Source: Candidatus Mycolicibacterium alkanivorans
Lineage (GTDB): Bacteria; Actinomycetota; Actinomycetes; Mycobacteriales; Mycobacteriaceae
DNA length: 64,000 nt
Assembly: GCF_022760805.1 (NCBI RefSeq)
Contig: NZ_JAIVFL010000001.1
Location: forward strand, 1,488,001 to 1,552,000
Reading direction: 5' to 3'
Notes under the pieces: generated by a model
Databases searched by the model: none
What the model was told of the DNA's origin: nothing
Seen by the model: only the letters and a program-made list of their open reading frames with translations
Position numbers and translations under genes: made by a program
Shown: in pieces, positions 19,027-27,848 of the stretch
Numbering within the stretch: the stretch's first letter is position 1
Layout of the letters: every line of letters begins with the position of its first letter

Positions 19027-21210
19027 TCACATTCCCGGCAAGAATTGGACGACGAGGTCGATGAGCTTGATCCCGATGAACGGGGCCGCGATGCCGCCGA
19101 GACCGTAGACGTAGAGGTTGCGGCTCAAGAGCTTTGACGCACTGCTGGGGGTGTAGCGGACACCGCGCAGCGACAGCGGGATCAAGGCGACGATGATGAT
19201 CGCGTTGAAGATCACCGCGGACAGGATCGCCGACTGCGGGCTGTGCAGCCGCATCACGTTGAGCAGGTCCAATCCAGGGAACAGCGCGACGAACATCGCA
19301 GGGATGATCGCGAAATACTTGGCGATGTCGTTGGCGATCGAGAAGGTGGTCAGCGCGCCGCGGGTGATCAGCAGCTGCTTGCCGATCTCGACGATCTCGA
19401 TGAGCTTGGTCGGGTCGGAGTCCAGGTCCACCATGTTGCCGGCCTCTTTGGCCGCCGAGGTGCCGGTATTCATCGCCACCCCGACGTCGGCCTGCGCCAG
19501 CGCCGGTGCGTCGTTGGTCCCGTCGCCGGTCATCGCGACCAGCTTGCCGCCCTCCTGCTCGCGCTTGATGAGTGCGAGCTTGTCCTCGGGGGTCGCCTCG
19601 GCGAGGAAGTCGTCCACCCCGGCCTCGTCGGCAATGGCCTTGGCGGTCAACGGGTTGTCACCAGTGATCATGACCGTGCGGATGCCCATCTTGCGCATCT
19701 CGTCGAAGCGTTCGCGCATGCCCTGCTTGACGACGTCCTTGAGGTGGATGACGCCGAGCACTTCGGCTTTTCCGTCGACTTTCTGGCCGACCACCAGGGG
19801 AGTGCCGCCGCCGGCGGAGATCCCGTCGACAAGGGTGCCCAGCTCCGCGGGAACGCTGCCGCCCTGCTCGTGCACCCACTGCGTCACCGAACTGGCAGCG
19901 CCCTTGCGCAACTGGTGTCCGTTCTCCAGGTCGACGCCGGATATCCTCGTGGCGGCGGAGAACTCGACCCAGTGCGTGTTGACCAATTCACCGGGGGTGC
20001 GGGCGCGCAGGCCGAACTTCTCCTTGGCGAACACCACGATCGAGCGGCCTTCCGGCGTCTCGTCGGACAGGCTGGACAGCTGCGCTGCGTCGGCGAGCTG
20101 GTCGGGCGTAACCCCGGGCAGCGGAACGAAATCCGAGGCCTGCCGGTTGCCCAGCGTGATGGTGCCCGTCTTGTCCAGCAGCAGGGTGTTGACGTCGCCG
20201 GCGGCCTCCACGGCGCGGCCCGACATGGCCAGCACGTTGCGCTGCACCAGCCGGTCCATCCCGGCGATGCCGATCGCCGACAGCAGCGCACCGATGGTGG
20301 TGGGGATCAGGCACACCAGCAGCGAGACCATCACGATGCCGGATACACCATTGCCGGTGAGCGACAGCGAGTCCGGGACACCGGGGTTGTTGGCCTTGGA
20401 GTAGATCGCCAGCGGCTGCAGGGTGGCGACGGCGAAGATGAAGATGATCGTCAGCGCGGCCAGCAGGATGTTCAGTGCGGTCTCGTTGGGTGTCTTCTGC
20501 CGGTTGGCGCCTTCCACCAAGGCGATCATCCGGTCGACGAAGCTCTCGCCGGGCTTCTGGGTGATCTTGACGACGATGCGGTCCGACAGCACGGTGGTGC
20601 CACCGGTGACCGCGGAGCGGTCGCCGCCGGATTCGCGGATCACTGGGGCGGACTCGCCGGTGATGGCCGACTCGTCCACCGAGGCAATGCCTTCCAGCAC
20701 GTCGCCATCGCCGGGAATGACCTGCCCGGCTTCGACGACGACGATGTCGCCCTGCTGCAGCAGTGGTGCAGCGACTTCCTCCTCACGGCCCGGGGTGCCC
20801 GGCGACCATCCGGTCAGCCGACGGGCCATGGTGTCGGCCTTGGTCTTTCGCAGCGACTCGGCCTGCGCCTTGCCGCGACCCTCGGCGACGGCCTCGGCGA
20901 GGTTGGCGAACACCACCGTCAGCCACAGCCAGAACACGATCAACCAGCCGAACCAACTCGGGTCGACGATGGCCAGGGTGGTGCTCCACACCGCGCTGAT
21001 CTCGACGATGAACATGACGGGGTTGCGCCAGAGCGTGCGGGGGTCGAGTTTGCGCAGGGCCTCGGGCAGCGACATCCACAGCATCTTGGGGTCCAGCAGG
21101 CCGCCCCTGACGGACTTCTTTCCGCCGGCCGTCACACCAGAGTGACATTCGGCGACCAGCGTTGCGCCAGTGTGACCTTCGGCGGGAAGTGGGGATGCGT
21201 CGGCGGTCAT
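19027..21210 (-). CDS. kdpB: KdpB, catalytic P-type ATPase subunit
   Basis: KdpB hydrolyses ATP to power potassium uptake. The phosphorylation motif DKTGTIT (near residue 345), TGES in the actuator domain (near 190) and [15 protein letters not shown] (near 550) are all present. The length is 727 residues. The N-terminus is extended: the conserved [19 protein letters not shown] segment starts only near residue 55. The preceding 50 residues include two similar decapeptides, [10 protein letters not shown] and [10 protein letters not shown], encoded by imperfect direct repeats. ATG 21210 overlaps the kdpA stop. Confidence 0.95.
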   Translation of the reverse strand: MTADASPLPAEGHTGATLVAECHSGVTAGGKKSVRGGLLDPKMLWMSLPEALRKLDPRTLWRNPVMFIVEISAVWSTTLAIVDPSWFGWLIVFWLWLTVVFANLAEAVAEGRGKAQAESLRKTKADTMARRLTGWSPGTPGREEEVAAPLLQQGDIVVVEAGQVIPGDGDVLEGIASVDESAITGESAPVIRESGGDRSAVTGGTTVLSDRIVVKITQKPGESFVDRMIALVEGANRQKTPNETALNILLAALTIIFIFAVATLQPLAIYSKANNPGVPDSLSLTGNGVSGIVMVSLLVCLIPTTIGALLSAIGIAGMDRLVQRNVLAMSGRAVEAAGDVNTLLLDKTGTITLGNRQASDFVPLPGVTPDQLADAAQLSSLSDETPEGRSIVVFAKEKFGLRARTPGELVNTHWVEFSAATRISGVDLENGHQLRKGAASSVTQWVHEQGGSVPAELGTLVDGISAGGGTPLVVGQKVDGKAEVLGVIHLKDVVKQGMRERFDEMRKMGIRTVMITGDNPLTAKAIADEAGVDDFLAEATPEDKLALIKREQEGGKLVAMTGDGTNDAPALAQADVGVAMNTGTSAAKEAGNMVDLDSDPTKLIEIVEIGKQLLITRGALTTFSIANDIAKYFAIIPAMFVALFPGLDLLNVMRLHSPQSAILSAVIFNAIIIVALIPLSLRGVRYTPSSASKLLSRNLYVYGLGGIAAPFIGIKLIDLVVQFLPGM

Positions 21211-22880
21211 GAGTGGATTCCTTCGGCGAGGGGTCCGAGCGCGAGCATGGGCAGGAACGTCAGGGCGACCAGGATGAGTGTCACCCCGGCGACCATTCCG
21301 ACGAACTGGGGACGGTGGGTGGGAAGGGTGCCGATCGACTCGGGGGTGTGGCCCTGTCGGGCCAGCGAGCCGGCGAGGGCGAGCACCAGGATGATGGGCA
21401 GGAATCGGCCGAACACCATCGCCAAGCCGAGTGCGGTGTTGTACCAGTCGGTGTTGACGCTCAGACCGGCGAAGGCCGACCCGTTGTTGTTGGCTGCCGA
21501 GGTGAAGGCATAGAGCACCTCGGACAAGCCGTGCGCTCCGGTGTTGAGCATGCCCGCTCGCTGCCCCGGTAGGGCCATCGCGATCGCGGTACCGGTGAGC
21601 ACCAGCAGCGGGGTGACCAGGAAATAGCTTGCGGCGAGCTTGATCTCGCGGGGGGTTATCTTCTTGCCGAGATACTCCGGGGTGCGCCCGACCATGAGGC
21701 CGGCGACGAAGACGGTGATGACCGCGAGGATCAGCATGCCGTACAGGCCCGATCCGGCGCCGCCGGGCGCCACCTCGCCGAGTTGCATGTTGAACAACGT
21801 CATCATGCCGCCCAGGCTCGTGTAGGAGTCGTGGAAGGAGTCCACCGCGCCGGTGGAGGTCAGCGTGGTGGCGTCGGCGAACACCGCGGAGTCCGCGACG
21901 CCGAAACGCTGTTCCACACCTTCCATGGCCGATCCAATCGCGGTCGGCACGGTGCCGTGGTGCTGCAGCTGGAACCGCAGCATCAGCGAAACGCTGATCA
22001 CTGCCAGCACGCCCATCACGGCGACGATCGCGTAGCCCTGCTTCTTGCTGTCGACCATCCGGCCGAACGTGCGCGGTAGCGAGAAGCTGATCACCAGCAG
22101 CAGGAAGATCTCCACCCAGTTGGTCCAGGTGGTCGGGTTCTCGAACGGGTGCGCCGAGTTGGCGTTGTAGAACCCGCCGCCGTTGGTGCCGAGTTCCTTG
22201 ATGACCTCCTGGCTGGCGACCGGACCGCCGGTGATGGTCTGCTGCGCACCGGCCAGGGTGTTGACCACCTGGTCGTGCAGGTGAAAGTTCTGGATCGTTC
22301 CGCCGGCCACGAGGACGATCGCGGCGACCACCGAGATCGGCAGCAGGATGCGTAGCGTGCCACGCACCAGGTCGACCCAGAAGTTGCCCAGCTCCAAGGA
22401 GTTTCGGCGGGCGAAGCCGCGCATCAAAGCGACTGCGACGGCCATGCCGACCGCCGCCGAGACGAAATTCTGCACCGACAGCCCGGCCATCTGCACCAGG
22501 TGGCCCTGGGTGGACTCACCGGAGTAGGCCTGCCAGTTGGTGTTGGTGACGAAGCTGATCGCGGTGTTCCAGGCCAGCGCCGGTGTCATCGGGGTGGCCG
22601 GGTCGTGCAGGTGCAGCGGCAGTCTGCCCTGCACGAGCTGGAAGACGAACAGCAACAGCACGCTAATCGCCGAGAACGCCAGCACGCTGCGTGCGTAGGC
22701 GCCCCACGTCTGCTCGGCTTTCGGGTCGGCACCGATCAGGCGGTAAACGGCGCGCTCCACCCGGGAGTCCTTGTCCGAGGTGTAGACGCGGTACATGTAG
22801 TCGCCCAGCGGCACGTGCACGGCAGCCAGGGCAAGGATGAGTAGGGCGAGGAACACGATCCCCGCCGTCGTGGTGGTCAC
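21207..22880 (-). CDS. kdpA: KdpA, potassium-channel subunit
   Basis: KdpA carries the selectivity filter of the Kdp pump and is related to two-membrane-helix K+ channels. The 557-residue polytopic protein shows four filter-like repeats, including [11 protein letters not shown] near residue 113, [19 protein letters not shown] near 229 and the late [12 protein letters not shown] near 465. The GTG start at 22880 shares one base with the kdpF stop (TAGTG). All Kdp subunits follow on the same strand with overlaps or short gaps. Confidence 0.95.
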   Translation of the reverse strand: MTTTTAGIVFLALLILALAAVHVPLGDYMYRVYTSDKDSRVERAVYRLIGADPKAEQTWGAYARSVLAFSAISVLLLFVFQLVQGRLPLHLHDPATPMTPALAWNTAISFVTNTNWQAYSGESTQGHLVQMAGLSVQNFVSAAVGMAVAVALMRGFARRNSLELGNFWVDLVRGTLRILLPISVVAAIVLVAGGTIQNFHLHDQVVNTLAGAQQTITGGPVASQEVIKELGTNGGGFYNANSAHPFENPTTWTNWVEIFLLLVISFSLPRTFGRMVDSKKQGYAIVAVMGVLAVISVSLMLRFQLQHHGTVPTAIGSAMEGVEQRFGVADSAVFADATTLTSTGAVDSFHDSYTSLGGMMTLFNMQLGEVAPGGAGSGLYGMLILAVITVFVAGLMVGRTPEYLGKKITPREIKLAASYFLVTPLLVLTGTAIAMALPGQRAGMLNTGAHGLSEVLYAFTSAANNNGSAFAGLSVNTDWYNTALGLAMVFGRFLPIILVLALAGSLARQGHTPESIGTLPTHRPQFVGMVAGVTLILVALTFLPMLALGPLAEGIHS

Positions 22881-22969
22881 TAGAGCCTCTCGGGGAAGAG
22901 CAGTGCGGCGGTGACGAACAGCGCCAGGAGCACCGCGAGGACGAGGCCGACGATGTTCTCGTAGCTCAC
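22880..22969 (-). CDS. kdpF: KdpF, small stabilising subunit
   Basis: A 29-residue hydrophobic peptide (core [20 protein letters not shown], then PERL) with the size, PERL-type ending and position of KdpF. It starts at GTG 22969, overlaps the upstream micro-ORF as GTGA, and its TAG shares a base with the kdpA start. KdpF is a single-helix lipid-facing subunit of KdpFABC. Confidence 0.88.
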   Translation of the reverse strand: MSYENIVGLVLAVLLALFVTAALLFPERL

Positions 22970-23049
22970 AACCGCTCGACCAACTTCTGCACCAGTCCGA
23001 GCAAGGCGAAGATCGCCACTGTCAGCAGCAGAAAGACGATGATTCCCAT
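22966..23049 (-). CDS. 27-residue membrane microprotein heading the kdp operon
   Basis: ATG at 23047-23049 opens a 27-codon ORF that ends in TGA overlapping the kdpF GTG. The product is one predicted membrane helix ([20 protein letters not shown]) followed by a short basic tail (QKLVERL). Similar tiny ORFs precede kdpF in some actinobacteria, to my knowledge without an assigned role. Its coupling to kdpF suggests a further accessory helix of the pump or a leader ORF. Confidence 0.65.
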   Translation of the reverse strand: MGIIVFLLLTVAIFALLGLVQKLVERL

Positions 23050-23178
23050 GTCGGCGACGCTAAGTCGGTCGTGGGTGGATAGTGGGTGTCGTTGACGCTT
23101 TCTTTACGGTTGCGCCTCGTCGTCTTGACGGATTTCGTCTGCGGCGGAAGACGAATCTCCACCCAGCGCGTAGCTGAC

Positions 23179-23199
23179 TGTAGCACTCCTTGCTACAAT
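23179..23199 (+). promoter_or_regulatory. Palindromic promoter/operator of the vapBC pair
   Basis: TGTAGCA-CTCCT-TGCTACA (23179-23197) is a perfect 7-bp inverted repeat. It overlaps a -10-like TACAAT (23194-23199) whose expected start point falls on the antitoxin ATG (23206), so the transcript is probably leaderless. Placement over the promoter fits autorepression by the antitoxin-toxin complex. Confidence 0.7.
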
Positions 23200-23205
23200 C
23201 GGGCG

Positions 23206-23454
23206 ATGGCCAAGACTATTGCGCAGCGCGAGCTGCGCAACCAGAACGCGAAGGTGATCGAAGCGGTAGCGGCGGGCGAAACCTTCATCGTCACCCGTAA
23301 CGGCGAACCGGTGGCCGAGCTTCGCCCGATCAGAGCCGACCGCCGCACGTTTATCGCCCGCGACGAAGTAGTGGCGCTGGCGGCGGCCGGCGTGCGCATT
23401 GACCATCGTCAGTTCCGCGCCGACCTCGACCGGTTAATCGACCAAGGACTCTGA
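23206..23454 (+). CDS. Antitoxin of a VapBC-type module (Phd/YefM fold)
   Basis: This 82-residue protein has the Phd/YefM-like N-terminal DNA-binding fold: IAQRELRNQNAKVIEAVAAG, then the strand pair TFIVTRNGEPVAELRPI. The toxin-neutralising tail is acidic/basic and helical (residues 50-82). It lies directly upstream of a PIN-domain toxin and behind a palindromic promoter. In such modules the antitoxin binds its own operator and blocks the PIN RNase. The ATG at 23206 appears to be the 5' end of the transcript. Confidence 0.85.
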   Translation: MAKTIAQRELRNQNAKVIEAVAAGETFIVTRNGEPVAELRPIRADRRTFIARDEVVALAAAGVRIDHRQFRADLDRLIDQGL

Positions 23455-23455
23455 A

Positions 23456-23851
23456 GTGAGGTCTGGTCTTCTCGACACATCCGTCATCGTCGACTGGTAC
23501 GACCCGGCCGTGATCGCCGCACTGCCCGACGAGATGGCTATATCGGCTATCAGCGCGGCAGAATTGGCGGCCGGACCACGCCTTGCCACCGACCCAATGG
23601 AGGCCGCGAAGCGGCAGGCTCGACTGCAGGAAATTGAATCGTTGCTGGAGCCGATCCAGTTCGACGGAGCCACCGCGCGGAGCTACGGACTCATCGTTGC
23701 CGCCGTTGTCGGTGAGGGAAGGACACCTCGAAGCCGATTCGCCGACCTGCTGATCGCCGCGACCGCGCATGCCAATCAACTCGATCTCTACACCCGAAAC
23801 GCCGATGACTTCACTGGGCTGGGGGAACTCGTCCGCGTCATCGCCGTATGA
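23456..23851 (+). CDS. VapC-type PIN-domain toxin
   Basis: VapC toxins are Mg-dependent RNases that cut tRNA or rRNA. The 131-residue protein shows the PIN acidic set: DTSVIVDW near the start, a central Glu/Asp region (ISAAELAAG) and the late motif RSRFADLLIAATAHANQLDLYTRN, with the second conserved Asp in FADLLIA. It starts at GTG 23456, one base after the antitoxin stop. The pair sits at the border between the conserved kdp region and the accessory region, a common position for stabilising modules. Confidence 0.88.
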   Translation: MRSGLLDTSVIVDWYDPAVIAALPDEMAISAISAAELAAGPRLATDPMEAAKRQARLQEIESLLEPIQFDGATARSYGLIVAAVVGEGRTPRSRFADLLIAATAHANQLDLYTRNADDFTGLGELVRVIAV

Positions 23852-23917
23852 CCACCCCTCGCCCGGGTGTCGTGGCGCCGACGCGCGGCACTAACTAAGG
23901 GATTGTGATAAATTAAT

Positions 23918-24560
23918 TTAGTTCGGTTCGGCGTGTCGTGGTTGCGGGTGGAGGGTGTAGTTCCATTCGCCGTGGAAGTCATGTCGGGTCAGGATCTGTT
24001 TGGTTTCAAGGTCTTTCATTTGTTGGTCGGGGATCTTGACGCCGGTGGGATAGGTCGCGCGGTCAAGTTCGGCGTGGACGGTCAGTCCAGTGCTTGTGAT
24101 GGTCGCGGCGATGGTTTCGACGATGACTTCGTGACTGGTCAACGGTCTGCCGCGCCAGTTCATCGAGATGTGGCAGAACAAGCGATGTTCGATCGTGTTC
24201 CACTTGCTGGTGCCCGGCGGCAGGTGGCAGACGGTGATCGTCAGGCCGGTATCGGCGGCCAGTGTGGCGAGTTCGGTTTTCCACTGTCGGGTGCGATAGC
24301 CGTTGGAGCCGCCGCCATCAGCGCTAATCAACAGTCGGGAAGCGTTGGGGTGCAGGCTCTTTCCAGCGTTCTGCCACCATGCTCGGATGGTATTGACCGC
24401 GAACGCTGCGGTGTCGTGGTCGGTACCCACCGACACCCACCCGGTATTGGCGCCCACGTCGTACACCCCGTAGGGGTTGGCCTTGCCCAGCTCCCGGTCG
24501 ATGAAGTCATGGACCTTGACCTGCTCGGGATGCCCCGCGGGCTGCCACTCCCGGCCCACG
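23918..24560 (-). pseudogene. ISAzo13-family transposase, 3' half
   Basis: The minus strand encodes about 210 residues typical of the C-terminal DDE part of ISAzo13 transposases: GREWQPAGHPEQ at the break, then GVYDVGANTGWVSVG, the catalytic-Asp region LLISADGGGSNG, LPPGTSKWNTIEHRLF and FHGEWNYTLHP near the end. Homology stops abruptly near 24560. The reading frame stays open upstream through unrelated DNA, including the attL tRNA fragment, so the long ORF there is not a gene. The N-terminal half of the transposase is gone. It cannot be autonomous. Confidence 0.75.
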
Positions 24561-24817
24561 GTGCGGTGCGGACGTTGTGCACGCGTTGGCGCCACCACCC
24601 CGAGGATTCGGCCACCCGCAGAGCCATGCGAGAAGCGTGGTGGGAGTCTGAGTTCGCCCGGTGTATCGCGCGGTCCGACTGGCCCGAGGGCTAAGCAACC
24701 GCCGAGTTTGCTGGATTTTGTACTACCCCTTGGACTGCTGTTGAGACTCAGCCAGGGCGGGTGGTGGTCATCTTGCTGGTCTGGCTCATTAGGTGTTTCT
24801 ACCTGCAAAAAGCTTTC
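24561..24817. other. Stretch between the IS relic and attL without a recognised gene
   Basis: I see no complete gene here. On the plus strand the last 35 or so codons before TAA 24692 (HPEDSATRRAMREAWWES region) look protein-like and might be the 3' end of a gene cut by the ISAzo13 element, but I cannot name a family. Confidence 0.3.
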
Positions 24818-24863
24818 GTGCCCCCAGTCGGACTCGAACCGACACTGTGCGGATTTTAAGTCC
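24818..24863. repeat. attL, displaced 3' part of the tRNA
   Basis: 46 bp identical to 35178-35223. It includes the T-arm, variable loop and most of the anticodon arm of the UAA tRNA but then diverges (ACTGCTG instead of GCTGCC), so no complete tRNA is encoded here. This is the copy displaced by integration. Confidence 0.88.
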
Positions 24864-25035
24864 ACTGCTGCCTGTTCGCGGCTGTTCGCCGACATTCGCT
24901 TTTCCTTGCGGTGCAGCACAATTCGTCCGTATGTGTCCGTAGTTGTTCGTGGGCGTATTGCGTGAGTTGTGACACCGACGTGACACCGGGGCGCTACCGA
25001 CCCTGGGATGGCCCCGGCGCTCCGCGACCTTCCAG

Positions 25036-25389
25036 TCAGATCACCGTGGGATCCAGCGACTCGAACTCGCCGACCATCCGCTCCTCCTCCATGAGCCGAA
25101 CCGCATCACCACCAGGCCAACCATGGACACGCGACCACCCAGCCCGCGCCGCCCGCCACCTCCCCAACCGCCTACCGAACTCCTCAACAGCCGCCACCAC
25201 CACCGGATCGTCACGGTGCCGGCCAGGGAAGAACGGCACCACCGCAGACCCGTCAAACCAGAGCGCAGCGGACGGCGGCCTAGCATCATCAACTCGTCGC
25301 CTCACAACCTCACACGCTATCCCGCAACTGGTATACGCCACGCGCACCGGCCCGGCGCTGCGGGCGACGCACACCAGCACTATCCTCAT
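25036..25389 (-). CDS. Hypothetical protein at the left end of the element
   Basis: This 117-residue ORF starts at ATG 25389 inside the 3' end of the small-terminase gene (about 80-nt overlap, other frame) and runs to 25036. It has an Arg-rich middle (RRLGRWRAARAGWSRVHGW) and an acidic end (MEEERMVGEFESLDPTVI). I recognise no family. Order and strand fit the element operon, but the large overlap means it could be a chance ORF. Confidence 0.35.
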   Translation of the reverse strand: MRIVLVCVARSAGPVRVAYTSCGIACEVVRRRVDDARPPSAALWFDGSAVVPFFPGRHRDDPVVVAAVEEFGRRLGRWRAARAGWSRVHGWPGGDAVRLMEEERMVGEFESLDPTVI

Positions 25390-25681
25390 CCCCCGCAGGT
25401 AGCCGCAACGCAGCCCCCAGACGCGCCAAAGCGATCTTGGACTGCCGGGCCTCCACAACCGCCGGATGCGGCTTCGACCCGTGCGGACCCTCCACCATCA
25501 ACCCCTCACGCTGCACAATCGCGTGCAACTTGTCCAGCAAATCGACGGTGCGCACCATTTCCTTAAGCAACAGCAGTTCGTGGTTTTCGAGAATGTACTT
25601 TCCGAGTACGTCGTTCCACAGGGCACGGCCGGACGGCCCCGTCCCGGACGGCGGCGCGGGTACCGCAGACTTCTTCGTCAT
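25310..25681 (-). CDS. P27-family small terminase subunit-like protein
   Basis: Small terminase subunits recognise phage DNA for packaging. This 123-residue protein has the P27-type pattern LWNDVLGKYILENHELLLL, then KLHAIVQREGLMVEGPHGSK, HPAVVEARQSKIALARLGAALRLP and a basic tail (RPQRRAGARG). phiRv2 of M. tuberculosis carries the same type. No large terminase subunit is encoded here, so it may redirect a helper phage's packaging motor, as in other satellites (inference). ATG at 25681 is supported by context. Confidence 0.78.
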   Translation of the reverse strand: MTKKSAVPAPPSGTGPSGRALWNDVLGKYILENHELLLLKEMVRTVDLLDKLHAIVQREGLMVEGPHGSKPHPAVVEARQSKIALARLGAALRLPAGDEDSAGVRRPQRRAGARGVYQLRDSV

Positions 25682-25732
25682 AATCGCTCCAATCTTGTTG
25701 AATCAGTTACGTTTTCGTTGAACCCAATTGTG

Positions 25733-25831
25733 TTGTGCCGCAATTGGATACGTTTCGGATGACATGGATAAAAAGCTGGCCACCGGTGGTCTCCGCGAGT
25801 CCCTATCAAAAAGAATCACCTTGTGCCGCAA
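25733..25831. repeat. Two copies of TTGTGCCGCAA upstream of the terminase gene
   Basis: The 11-mer TTGTGCCGCAA occurs at 25733-25743 and 25821-25831, 88 bp apart, within the 180-bp A+T-richer gap between the prohead protease and small-terminase genes. It is partly self-complementary. It may be a pair of regulator-binding sites for the packaging gene. Confidence 0.4.
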
Positions 25832-25861
25832 CAACTTTCGTACACCAACCACGTCCGGGGT

Positions 25862-26569
25862 TCATGTGACGGTTTCGATTCGTGCTTGGGTGTAGGCGCC
25901 GGCGCGGACCACCGACGTTTCAACGAGTTCAGCGCCGCGCACGATCCGCAGTGGCAGTCCGTCGTAAGTCGACCAGTCGTCGTGGAGTGGCGCGGCTTTG
26001 AAGGCGATGGACAGACTCGAGTACTCGCCGCGTATCCATCGTTGTAGCCACGTCTGCTTGTCGGTGGTGGTGATGGTGGCGTCGATGCGTAGTCCGGTCG
26101 TGGTGTGTCGTGGTGTTGCGCGGCCGATCGTGTGGTCAGGGTCGTGGTCGACATGCAACGGCACAGTTGTGGGCATGAGGGTGATTGAGTGTCGATCGAA
26201 TTGTTCGACTCCGAGTAGCCCGCCGATTTCCACAGGTGTCGACGGCTGCCCGTATGGGACGGCCAAGCCTTCCAAGTGCTGGGCTTCGGTTGTGTGTACG
26301 TGCACTGTTCTACGGATGTCGGTGGTGGCGTTGCCGCTTCGGAGGCTTGTTGTCTCGTATCCGCGTACTTCGAGGAGTTCGTTTGGTGGGTTGCGGCGTG
26401 TGAAGCGGCGTTGGGAGTTTTCGAATCGGGCGACCGCTGGGTCGATGCTGTAGTCGCCTGGTTGGATGAAGCCTGCGATCCAGGGGTGTCTTGTGAGCCA
26501 ACGTATTTCGTGGTCGATGATCCAGTCGGGGAGTCGGTCGATCCAGGTGGTGGGGGTGTCGGTGTTCAT
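25862..26569 (-). CDS. HK97-family prohead protease
   Basis: Prohead proteases (peptidase U35) process capsid precursors during phage head assembly. This 235-residue protein has the family pattern HLEGLAVPYGQPS, the catalytic-His strand VPLHVDHDPDHTIG near residue 135, the catalytic-Ser strand EYSSLSIAFKAA near 190 and the closing ELVETSVVRAGAYTQARI. The start overlaps the stop of the preceding ORF (ATGA). A major capsid gene would normally follow but is missing here, which raises the question of what the protease cuts. Confidence 0.85.
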   Translation of the reverse strand: MNTDTPTTWIDRLPDWIIDHEIRWLTRHPWIAGFIQPGDYSIDPAVARFENSQRRFTRRNPPNELLEVRGYETTSLRSGNATTDIRRTVHVHTTEAQHLEGLAVPYGQPSTPVEIGGLLGVEQFDRHSITLMPTTVPLHVDHDPDHTIGRATPRHTTTGLRIDATITTTDKQTWLQRWIRGEYSSLSIAFKAAPLHDDWSTYDGLPLRIVRGAELVETSVVRAGAYTQARIETVT

Positions 26570-26862
26570 CGTTGGTCTGCTCCGAGCATGTCGGCGAACG
26601 CTGAACCTGAGCTGGCTGGGATGCCGCCGCGTGCTGGGTGTCGGGCTGCGAGTTCAGCCATACGTGCCATGAAGGTGCGATGCTGGTCCGCCTGCGCTTG
26701 TCTGGCGGCCCGCAGATCATCGAGGTATCGGCGGGACACCGCGGTTGGGACCGACCTCAGGCCTGCCTCGTTGAGACGTATGGCGTCGCATAGCTGTTCG
26801 GCGATGGTTTGTATCGGAACACCTGTTTCGGCGCTGATGGTGGCGATGGGGATCGTGTTCAT
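26566..26862 (-). CDS. Hypothetical protein upstream of the prohead protease
   Basis: 98 residues from ATG 26862, chosen because AGGAGGAACC lies just upstream; an in-frame ATG at 26979 has no such site. The product is mostly helical (ISAETGVPIQTIAEQLCDAI, then RRYLDDLRAARQAQADQHRTF), ending in MLGADQR. The first part could be a small helix-turn-helix. It overlaps the protease start by 4 nt, so the two are co-translated. I cannot assign a family. Confidence 0.6.
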   Translation of the reverse strand: MNTIPIATISAETGVPIQTIAEQLCDAIRLNEAGLRSVPTAVSRRYLDDLRAARQAQADQHRTFMARMAELAARHPARGGIPASSGSAFADMLGADQR

Positions 26863-27009
26863 TGGTTCCTCCTGGTGTTGGTGTTGCATTGATTGTCTAA
26901 CGGTTTCTTTGTGTTCGGTGCGGCGTGTGGTGTCACGTTTGTATGTGGCGGCTCTGCGGGACTTCCGGTTTCCGGGCAATTCGGTGTGTTCCTTTCTTTG
27001 TTGTGTTGT

Positions 27010-27447
27010 TCAGCGGTGTTTCGCTGCCTGTCCTGCGACCACACCTGCGGGCCGCTGTGTGGGTCGTAGGGCGGTGTACCAGTTCTGGCATGGCGTTAGG
27101 GCTGGGCATGTGCTGCAGATGGCCTGCGCGGCGTTACGGGACTCCTCGCTGTGTCCGTCGAACGTGTGTGGATGGTTTTTGCAGGCCGCTTCGGGGAGCC
27201 GCGTGGTGCCGGAGAGGATGTGTGCCAGCAGGTGAAGCCAGCCTGGTTCCAGCCGGCCGTCCCGCGTCGTACGATCGCGGAATGACCGACCACGTCGTTG
27301 CTTCCTCGTCGTTTGATCCGGGTCCGGTTGGGCCGACTTTTTGGGCACGTTCGGCGGCGCAGCTTGTCGTTGATCCTTTGGCGATGTCTGAGGTGCAGCG
27401 GGCGGAGACGGTGCGTTATTTGTGGGACCGGCAGTTCCGTTCGTCAT
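27010..27447 (-). CDS. WhiB-like Fe-S protein in the element
   Basis: WhiB-like (Wbl) proteins carry a 4Fe-4S cluster and act with sigma factors as transcription regulators in actinobacteria and their phages. The 145-residue product has a Pro-rich basic N-terminal half. Residues 85-140 hold a Wbl domain: Cys in EAACKN, then CSTCPALTPC (CxxC-x5-C) and the GVVAG turn in place of the usual GVWGG. ATG at 27447 overlaps the previous stop as ATGA. Phage-encoded Wbl proteins are known to alter host WhiB2 or superinfection behaviour; a role here in element or helper control is inferred. Confidence 0.78.
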   Translation of the reverse strand: MTNGTAGPTNNAPSPPAAPQTSPKDQRQAAPPNVPKKSAQPDPDQTTRKQRRGRSFRDRTTRDGRLEPGWLHLLAHILSGTTRLPEAACKNHPHTFDGHSEESRNAAQAICSTCPALTPCQNWYTALRPTQRPAGVVAGQAAKHR

Positions 27448-27824
27448 AGGTGTTGCCTTGCGTCGTTGAGCTCCTGCTGCAGTTTCGTGGTGCCTCCGGC
27501 GTCTGGGTGTAGAACTTTCGTCAGGGCGCGGTAGACCTGTTCCCGGATGTGTGGTGGGCAGGCTGTGAGCAGTTCCTCCGCCCATGTGGCGGAGTCTGCG
27601 GTTCGGCGCTGCTCGGGGAGTCCGACGACTGTGTGTCCGTGGTCTACGAGTAGGTCGATGACGGCGCTGGCGTCGGGTCCGATGTCGATGAGCCACCGTT
27701 TCCGTGCCGGGTCCCATTCTCGTGAGTAGGCCGGCGCGGTCTTGATGATGCCGATGACGTCCGGACTGTAGGGGAATCGGAATTCGTATCGGCCGTCTGT
27801 TTCGCGGATGTGGATGGTCGTCAC
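27444..27824 (-). CDS. Small protein with a J-domain-like end
   Basis: A 126-residue protein of unknown function. The first half (FRFPYSPDVIGIIKTAPAYS, then REWDPARKRWLID) resembles the short beta-alpha module found in HARP-type and phage DNA-associated proteins. The end (VYRALTKVLHPDAGGTTKLQ) has the HPD tripeptide and layout of a minimal DnaJ-type J domain. It lies between the primase-helicase and the WhiB-like gene, with an iteron-rich gap upstream. A replication accessory role is an inference from position. Confidence 0.6.
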   Translation of the reverse strand: MTTIHIRETDGRYEFRFPYSPDVIGIIKTAPAYSREWDPARKRWLIDIGPDASAVIDLLVDHGHTVVGLPEQRRTADSATWAEELLTACPPHIREQVYRALTKVLHPDAGGTTKLQQELNDARQHL

Positions 27825-27848
27825 GAGTTGCCCTCCGTGCGACCGTAG

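Noticed and set aside
19193..21513. 756-codon plus-strand ORF opposite kdpB
   Set aside because: Shadow frame; the minus strand has all P-type ATPase motifs and coupled neighbours.
23918..24919. A single 333-codon ORF through the ISAzo13 relic and the attL repeat
   Set aside because: Only the last 210 or so codons resemble a transposase; the rest is tRNA-derived and non-coding DNA read in an open frame.
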